From positions 558,001 through 622,000 of the forward strand of contig JAJUBI010000009.1 in NCBI GenBank assembly GCA_022419385.1: a stretch of DNA of 64,000 bases. The letters run 5' to 3'. Below the pieces are notes generated by a model. It was not told the DNA's origin, ran no database searches, and was given only the letters and a program-made list of their open reading frames with translations. This DNA comes from Paraconiothyrium sp. Pb-2020. Lineage: Eukaryota > Ascomycota > Dothideomycetes > Pleosporales > Didymosphaeriaceae. Position numbers and translations under genes: made by a program. Shown here in pieces: positions 57,708 to 64,000 of the stretch (positions within the stretch are counted from its first letter, which is position 1; every line of letters starts with the position of its first letter).

Positions 57708-58948
57708 AGGTCGCCGACTCGTACCGCGTTGCAGAAAGGCAATCGCAAAGCATCGAGGATGTTCAATAAGCTGCTACACAAGCTATAGAACGAGCTCGAT
57801 AATGATGTCCGACCCTTCGACTGCATTTTCGAAGACGCCCGACATTTCGACGCCTTCAATGGTGAGGAGCAGAAAGAGCACAGGAAGCAACAGTGAAGGA
57901 ATGTGGTTCGCATCATGTTTATGGGAATGGATAAGACCGCGTGTGAGCTGTGCATGAAGCAGGCCTGTGCAAGTTACAGATTTGGTTGCAAAAGGAGAAT
58001 GGGCGAGGCGATCGAGCATCTGGGGCGGGCTAGCGAGGCACTGAATGTCATCAAGACTTGTGCCCGGCCAACGTAGGTGGTCACGCCTCAAGCCTACTGC
58101 TGGGGCTGACTTGTGGATTTTACGGGAGTCGACTGGTCCTGCAAACACTGCACACTTTGACGAAATTGGAGCAAGCATGTACTATGTATAGACAACGGCA
58201 AAGGAAGCGAAGAACTGACGTTACGATATTCATTCTGGACCTTGTTTTCATCACTTCTATAAATATATCATTTCTCTATGCAATGTTCCAAGTTTCCTTT
58301 CGTGCGTATTCTAAGTATATTCGAATTTTTACATCCATGTACACGACCACACATTGCCCTACTAACTTCTGCTATCATATGATTTCCATACAAATTCCAC
58401 CGAGCAGCTTATTTGTGTTCACACCCGCTGCATTCCTCATATACCGGGAGAAACGGTATGTTACTTTAGACTGTGGTCTTATATACTGCCCTGGGGAATG
58501 GAAAATGCCGCGCTGCAGAGACACTCGGTTTGCTATGTTCCTACTTGCAACTAATCGAATGCTCTCAAAGGCGAAACAGCTTCAAGTATGTAAAACCCAC
58601 AAAGCCCTCCCCGTACACTTTAGCCAACACAAAGACTCAATCACCCAGCGTCAGGCCCTCACAATTTAAGTCTCCGGCCAAGATCAAGGCTAAGCATACG
58701 CGTAGAACCATGTAGCGTGGGGTAACTTATCCTCTAGTACGTGTTCAAATCCCCAACCTGATACTATACAGCCGTCTCTCATGCTGGCGCAGGAACCGCC
58801 TCGATTTCTTGTGTTTGCTGGTGTCGTACGCTTTTGTTGCGTGCGAGGCTGCCCCACTTTGTCGCCCAAAAAGAGCGTCCTCCTACCCGAGGACCAACCC
58901 CACGCAAAAAAGATGTTTCCCGAAACCCGCTCGAGGAGCGGACGATGC
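57708..58948 (+). other. Intergenic with decayed coding sequence
   Basis: Directly after the NLR stop, a plus-strand frame from about 57761 to 58077 reads like protein (ELDNDVRPFDCIFEDARHFD and later GEAIEHLGRASEALNVIKTC). It is broken by stops near 57785 and 57895. It is probably the remnant of a former gene or of an extended NLR 3' end. From 58078 to 58948 nothing is recognised. Confidence 0.45.
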
Positions 58949-59046
58949 TGATGAGAGTGGGACTCGAACCCACGCCACTTTCGTGACCAGGAAATGATGT
59001 TAAGATGACCTTAACCTGGCGCCATAACCAACTCGGCCATCTCACC
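58949..59046 (-). tRNA. tRNA-Leu (anticodon AAG) with 16-nt intron
   Basis: On the minus strand the acceptor stem GGTGAGA pairs with TCTCATC (one G-U). The D-arm follows, then an anticodon stem CCAGG/CCTGG enclosing TTAAGG-intron-T, giving anticodon AAG. The intron is 58993-59008, at the canonical position after base 37. A long variable arm of the class II type, expected for Leu, and a T-arm with GGTTCGAGTCC complete the fold. The discriminator base is A. It decodes CUU/CUC after A34 modification. Confidence 0.93.
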
Positions 59047-59476
59047 GACGCTTGGGAGATGATTTGATGGAAGAAGAGCTCAATAGACCATATATATAAA
59101 CAGAATACGTCCATGGAACGTCTAGGATGAGATCTCTACTTCGAGGTAGATGCTACCTGGGACCAGCGCTAGAGGAAGATTTACGGTAGATTGAAGTTGG
59201 GAGGCAACGATTGGTGCGCGTTACGCGAACATGGGTTAGGGTCCGATGAATTTTTTTCGCCGAGAACACCACGCTTCGTAAAGGCTTCAGTGACGAACAC
59301 CATTGTCCCCAACCATCTTTCTTTGCCAGAAGTATCACCACTCTTGTAAATGGGGAGACATAATTTCGTTCAGATGCCGAACACTTCCGCATTAAGTCTC
59401 ATTCGATGCTACGATTAGATGACCTGCGCTCTACAGTGTTGCGCCCTCTATAGCAAGCTAAAGCGAAATCGCCTAT
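59047..59476. other. Short intergenic region
   Basis: 430 bp between tRNA-Leu and the lactate dehydrogenase gene. No feature is recognised apart from the presumed tRNA upstream region. Confidence 0.5.
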
Positions 59477-61190
59477 CTACAAACGACTCTTGATGCTAAG
59501 ATTGTTGCTTTCGGGTCTCCACATCTCGTTTAGGAGTCGTGTTGCGTTTACCATGTCAGGCTTCAACTGATCCAGCGAAGTGACACCCAGTAGGCGCATG
59601 CCCAGAGTGAGCTCGTCGGCAAGCACTGCAGTGGGTCAGCTTTGCTGAATAACCAGCCTGAATGAAAATAACTTACCATCAATGCATCTCTCCACACCTT
59701 GGCTTCCGTATGCCGCAAGCGCGTACATAAAAGGCCGGCCCACTCCGACAGCCGTCGCACCCAGACAAAGTGCTTTGAGAACGTCGCTTCCGTCCCGCAA
59801 TCCGCCGTCGAGGAATATCTCTAGTTTTCCGATGATTTCAGGACAGTACGTTCGTATCTCCAGGAGCGTCATGAGCGCGCTGGGCGCAGTATGCAGCTGT
59901 CGGCCACCGTGGTTGCTCAACAAGATGCCGTCGCAGCCGTACTCATACGCCAGCTTCGCATCGTCGGCGGTCTGAATGCCCTTCAACACAATAGGACCTT
60001 CCCATTCCTTCCGTATCCATGCTAGATCTTCCCACGTCGTATGCGGACTCAGCTGGCCACTGACGACCCGTCCGCCCATTGCGGGCGCAAACGCATTCTC
60101 GCCGCCGGCCTCCCATTGTGCTGTGCCTTCTTCCGCCAAGCCCACGGCGAGCGCTTCTTCGGCCTGCAACACTCGGTCCGCCGTCCGCTTGCCGAGGACA
60201 GGTGTGTCGACGGTTATCCAGATACCCTTGTACCCAGCCTTCTTGACGATATGCATCAGCTCGATAGCCTTTTTACGGTCTACAGGCATGTAATATTGGT
60301 AAAACAGCTGCGTAGGGCTCCTGTTGTTTAGGCGTTGATGCTCGTCTACACAAGCCTGCATAATTTGCTGCGAAGTCTTGGTCGACGCTGTGCTAACGAC
60401 CATATGCGCGCCCTTGCGTACTGCTCCGCGGACCATCTCTGGTTCCGCTTCTGGGTGAATGGCACCCAACGTACCCATGGGAGAAATGTAGAATGGATAT
60501 TGCGAGGTATGTCCGAATATGGAACGCCGAGAGTCGACATCGCCCACATTGCGCATCACACGCGGACGGAAGTTGATGCGGCCCCAGTCGTCAAGGTTTG
60601 TCTTCAGTGATAGTCCGGTGTTTGCTGATGTGCTAGCATAAATATAGCTCTTATGCGGGAGCACAGCTTTCGCAGCCTTCTCGAAGTCCGGACATGACAC
60701 GCACATGGTAAGGTGTGGTATCTCCTTGTCGCCATCTGCGGTTTGTGCAGGTGCTGCATTGACTTCTTTCTTCTCTCGTAGTTTTCCTAGGGTATCTGGG
60801 TTTACTGGTCCAAGTACACTGCCCTCCGGCAGGTCGTGTACATAGTCCTGAATTATTATGTTTAGTCCATTAATCTTCCAGTTTGCTTTCTGGATTACAT
60901 ACCAGAGGATGGTATTTTTTGAACTCTTCCGTGGCGTCCTGGCATTGTTAGCCATATGGCACTCCCCAGCCGAAAAGACATACCGTGCCACCATTTTTCA
61001 ATATTATAGCTGCACCGCCAGGATGCTTAGAGAGAAACGTCGTGACATCGTACACTTTGGAATCGAGAACCTAAGAGTGGGGGCGCAAGTAAGCAGTTGC
61101 CATCAAGATCCTAGGATACTGGCTACATACAATCCAACAAGACTTCCTATTGTCATGCTTCGCTACCTCTGCGCCATCTATTGCTGCCAT
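59477..61190 (-). CDS. Cytochrome b2-type L-lactate dehydrogenase (cyt b5 + FMN domains)
   Basis: Five exons, 61190-61131, 61070-60984, 60938-60903, 60847-59677 and 59625-59477, give 500 residues. The N-terminal cytochrome b5 domain (residues 1-65) contains KSCWIVLDSKVYDVTTFL, heme ligand His in KHPGG and the second heme His in KKYHPL. A linker with E-G-S-V-L-G-P-V-N-P leads to the FMN (alpha-hydroxyacid dehydrogenase) barrel. It shows S-P-M-G, Q-Y-Y-M, W-I-T-V-D-T-P-V-L-G, V-L-K-G-I-Q and the active-site block SNHGGRQL (catalytic His, substrate Arg), then FLDGGLRDGSDVLKALCLGA. It oxidises L-lactate (or a related 2-hydroxyacid) to pyruvate and passes electrons through heme to cytochrome c. 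No mitochondrial presequence is visible on this model, so a cytosolic form or a missed first exon is possible. Confidence 0.92.
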
Positions 61191-62044
61191 TTTACAACGC
61201 CTACTAAACAATGAATGAGTGATGATGTTTGAGATGTTAGAAATAGCCGACCAACTGCCGTCGGGGTATTTGAGGGGCGAGGCGATCTAGGCTGGAAGGG
61301 GTGAAGCCGTGATCCCTAACCGAGGTCGGAGAGAACCCCGTTGACGTGGTGCATTATTACCGGTGTGCGATCCTTCCGTACCACCAATCCGTTTGGCATA
61401 TGTTTGCTACATTATCTCACAGTAGCCTTCTGTGATGACATGGCAGAGATGCACGCGGCTGCATATATGCGTGTTGCTCAAACGCAACGAGAGTTGATAG
61501 GTAGGCTTGGATGTATAAAGACATCAAGCTAGAGTGGGAGATCTTCCTATTCAAGCTTTCAATGCAGAGTGGGAGATCTTCCTATTCAAGCTTTCAATGC
61601 AGAGTGCGGGCACTAAATCAAGGTAGAAAATAGGGCTCCTTAAGGTCTGCCCAAGAGGTGGCGCTCGTGAACTCATTTGGGTAAGTTGCGGAACAAACTG
61701 ATTGTTGCATATCGATTGAAGCTTGCTTCACACAATCTACAAGCGATATCGCGCCCCCAATGCCGCCCAGGACTGTTCTGGACGCTGGAAAATCGTACGA
61801 TCTTGCTCATCTCACACACGTCGACTTCCTCCACTGTGACACACGTGGTAATACACGTCAGGTCAAGCCATGCAATTGTAGCACGTTTTTGAACACCTAG
61901 CCAGCGAAGTAGTCATCATCGATGGGAGGCTCGGAAGTCTCTGCGACCACGTGCGAGATCAGATCTATGTTCGTGGTTCTGATTGTATCAAGGCGAGCCT
62001 TGGCTGAGCTTCAATAAGGCCTCCACCTATTCTTGTTCCTAATC
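61191..62044. other. Intergenic, 0.85 kb, with a tandem duplication
   Basis: Upstream region of the lactate dehydrogenase gene and of the kinase-like pseudogene. It contains the 35-bp tandem duplication at 61531-61600. No gene is recognised. Confidence 0.5.
61531..61600. repeat. Perfect tandem duplication of a 35-bp unit
   Basis: The unit agagtgggagatcttcctat and its following 15 bases (61531-61565) is repeated exactly at 61566-61600. The first six bases recur again at 61601. It looks recent, since no mismatch has accumulated. Confidence 0.95.
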
Positions 62045-63134
62045 ATGGAGTTTTCTACGAATGCAAATTTTCTCGATCGCATATGGCTCCCAAGGCCAGA
62101 TACCACGCAAGACGCAAAAGCCATTCTACTCAAGCATTTTAACCTTTCGGGCGCTCTGAAGGAACTCGACAGTCAGTAAGACCGCAACTATCTCATTGAA
62201 ACTGGCGCGGGGAGCTTTGTCCTCAAGATTTGCCTCGCGGAATACGAGCTTACCGAATCAGAGGCGCAGGTGTCGGCGTTCCAGCATCTTCGTACGATGT
62301 CAGACGTTCCAGGTGTACCGAGCATCATACCAACCACTGGAGGTGAATCTATTACCTTGTTGGATATAAGTGGACGAAGGTATTGGGCACGTCTTCTCGA
62401 ATACCTTGAAACCGAGCCACTTGAGGACGAGAGAATCTTTCCCCGGAGTTGATACGTTCTCTTGATGCTCGTGCCGCAAATATAACGCTCGGTCTTCCCG
62501 ACTTTGACCATCCAGGCCTGAGTTGTAGCCTGCAATGGGGTCTGCGCAATGAGGTTTAGTAGCGGGTTATCTGCTTTTGTCAGTCCGTGACGATGAGCGG
62601 CGAAACCGCATAATTAAGGGAATGGCCTCCGCCGTCACACGACTGGAGCCGCGAAAGAAGGATCTACTTATTGAAGCAGTCCATCACGATCTTACTGGAA
62701 ACAATTTCTTGGATCGCAAAAACCAGTTCGTTGTGTCGATACCTGACGCTGTTATTGATTTCGGCGATATCACGCGAGGCTGGCTAGTCAGCGACGTTGT
62801 CGTCCTGTGCGTTTGGATGCTTCATTACAGCGAACCGGACATGCAATCCATCCTTCTAGTAGTCAACCCCTACAACGAGATTCGCCCCCTGAAAGATGCC
62901 GAGCTGCAGGCCAAATGGCCACTCATCATCGTTCGCTCTGTCGTGCTTCTTGCTTGCAGTGAGCACCAGCGTTCACTCGATCCCGTCAACCCTTATCGCG
63001 ACCTGGAGATTGAACGAGATGTGTTCGAAAGGGTGACAAGTGTCGATGCGGATCTCATTTATACCAAGATCACAAATGCACTAGCAGGAGTCGCAGCGGG
63101 TGGGGAAGAAAATACAACCTATTTACAGACGTAA
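62045..63134 (+). pseudogene. Hydroxylysine-kinase-like / APH-fold kinase, disrupted
   Basis: From ATG 62045 the frame runs into TAA at 62177. Homology-like text continues in the same frame with DRNYLIETGAGSFVLKI (the nucleotide-binding Lys). A frameshift at about 62447 moves to a second frame (LDARAANITLGLPDFDHPGL then QWGLRNEV), and another between about 62557 and 62577 moves to the third. The last 185-codon frame carries AVHHDLTGNN (catalytic loop HxDxxxxN), VIDFGDITRG (metal-binding D-F-G/D) and the helical C-terminus. This order matches aminoglycoside-phosphotransferase-fold kinases of the hydroxylysine kinase type, which are about 350-400 residues long. One stop and two shifts make the gene non-functional as it stands. 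Introns do not explain the breaks well. Confidence 0.72.
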
Positions 63135-63230
63135 ATTAGCTTGCAATTATTGAATCGGGACCATCTACAACCCACCAGTGCAAACGAAAGTGTTCTAAAA
63201 ACTTTAAACCTTACGGTAACAAGCATGACT

Positions 63231-63548
63231 TCAGCGCCTTGCTCTCCCCTTCCTATACCTTTTACTCCAATCATTCCACACCTCCGACTTCGTACCTTCA
63301 AGCCACAGCCATGAACCCTCTGCATATTCCTCTCCGGCTGCAATAGCATGCCTCCCTTTTGCATAACCGACACCGTGACGAATGCTTTGTGGTAATTGCC
63401 CACGAAGCAAATCGTGCGCGGCTTCTGCTGCAGCCTCGTTGACGATCAATACTGTGAAGTGTGGATCCAGTCTATTCGTCGGTGCTTTTCCTCCACCGCT
63501 TCTCTTGTCCCGTGTCGGACTTTTTGCGTTGGAAATTCCGCTTGACAT
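63231..63548 (-). CDS. Small unrecognised protein, 105 residues
   Basis: A single frame starting MSSGISNAKSPTRDK has a basic, disordered first third. The rest reads like a compact domain (HFTVLIVNEAAAEAAHDLLR, then a G-V-G-Y-A-K-G-R-H turn) and ends in a basic RKGRARR tail. No family is recognised. It could be a real small gene, since composition differs from nearby noise frames. Confidence 0.4.
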   Translation of the reverse strand: MSSGISNAKSPTRDKRSGGGKAPTNRLDPHFTVLIVNEAAAEAAHDLLRGQLPQSIRHGVGYAKGRHAIAAGEEYAEGSWLWLEGTKSEVWNDWSKRYRKGRARR

Positions 63549-64000
63549 CTCAATATGCGCGAAGGCGGCTATATTGCTTTCGTGGATATGAGGGGCAGAA
63601 GTAGACGTGCTCTAGACTGACAAGTTTGCATACGAACAGCATACTGAGTAGTGATATGTCTACGTCCAGCAATGGTCTATCCCATGTCCCCTCAACCCAA
63701 TGCCAGTCTCAAAGCATCTATGCGAAGATACCACAAGTCTCTGCAAATTATAGATCAACCTTCGTTCGACCAATGCAAGTCTACCGCGGCGCGAGCCTTT
63801 TATACCGGAATAACGCCCCAGCTCAAGCGCATAGCGCGAGCTCCTGTATCCTCAAAACGCCAGCCCCGTGTATATATTGCCTAACCCATGGATGACCCTG
63901 TCCCACACAAACCACCCGACCGACGCGTTTCCCAGACTTGCCCATCCCATCCCATCACAAAACACCAGATGATTACAAGACGCTCTTCTCCCCGCCTCCC
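63549..64000. other. Window end, no recognised gene
   Basis: Frames under 90 codons only. No motif, tRNA or repeat is recognised. Confidence 0.45.

Noticed and set aside
58738..58765. tRNA-like gtgttcaaatcccc near the real tRNA-Leu
   Set aside because: The stem bases on both sides do not pair and no cloverleaf can be built.
1..64000. CRISPR arrays, insertion sequences or bacterial operons
   Set aside because: The window is clearly intron-bearing fungal nuclear DNA; repeats found are coding repeats or short tandem duplications.

Overview
The window is nuclear DNA from a filamentous ascomycete (Pezizomycotina; the gene complement would suit a Dothideomycete, but that rank is inference). Genes are split by short GT-AG introns of about 45-80 nt. 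Fungus-specific families are present: a HET domain, an NB-ARC/TPR NOD-like receptor, AA9 LPMO, GH32, XlnR, and UstYa (DUF3328) with a Kex2-processed repeat precursor. One nuclear-type tRNA-Leu carries an intron. All exon models were built by hand from splice signals and frame continuity, and none was checked by alignment.

Layout. 1-9 kb: a HET-domain gene cut by the window edge, U2 snRNP A' (lea1), a secreted GH32 glycosidase and an unrecognised coiled-coil protein. 9.5-15.2 kb: an NTF2-fold protein, then a divergent pair made of a precursor with 13 Kex2-bounded 'IWTT' repeats and a UstYa-type oxidase, then a mitochondrial-type rhomboid protease. The divergent pair has the minimal architecture of a dikaritin-type RiPP locus with a core I do not recognise, and it is the most interesting system here. 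15.6-25 kb: a broken secreted kelch gene, an AA9 LPMO with a cysteine-rich domain and a long tail, a membrane protein, an NmrA-like reductase, and a decayed duplicate of the membrane-protein gene's 5' end.

25-35 kb is housekeeping: a SET protein with a C-terminal MYND finger, ribose-5-phosphate isomerase head-to-head with the NEDD8 E1 regulatory subunit Ula1, a small Ser/Pro-rich protein and an aldehyde dehydrogenase. 35-39 kb has no recognisable gene and precedes xlnR, the (hemi)cellulase activator, whose zinc cluster is split by two introns around a 16-nt exon. About 9.8 kb after xlnR has no gene I can recognise.

52-64 kb: a CorA-like membrane protein divergent from a hydrolase/NB-ARC/TPR NLR with nearly identical TPR units, decayed coding sequence, tRNA-Leu(AAG), a cytochrome b2-type L-lactate dehydrogenase, and a hydroxylysine-kinase-like pseudogene.

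Working links between genes: the precursor and UstYa probably form one pathway. XlnR is a possible regulator of the LPMO, though nothing here proves it. The HET and NLR genes belong to fungal self/non-self and cell-death families. The rest look like independent neighbours.
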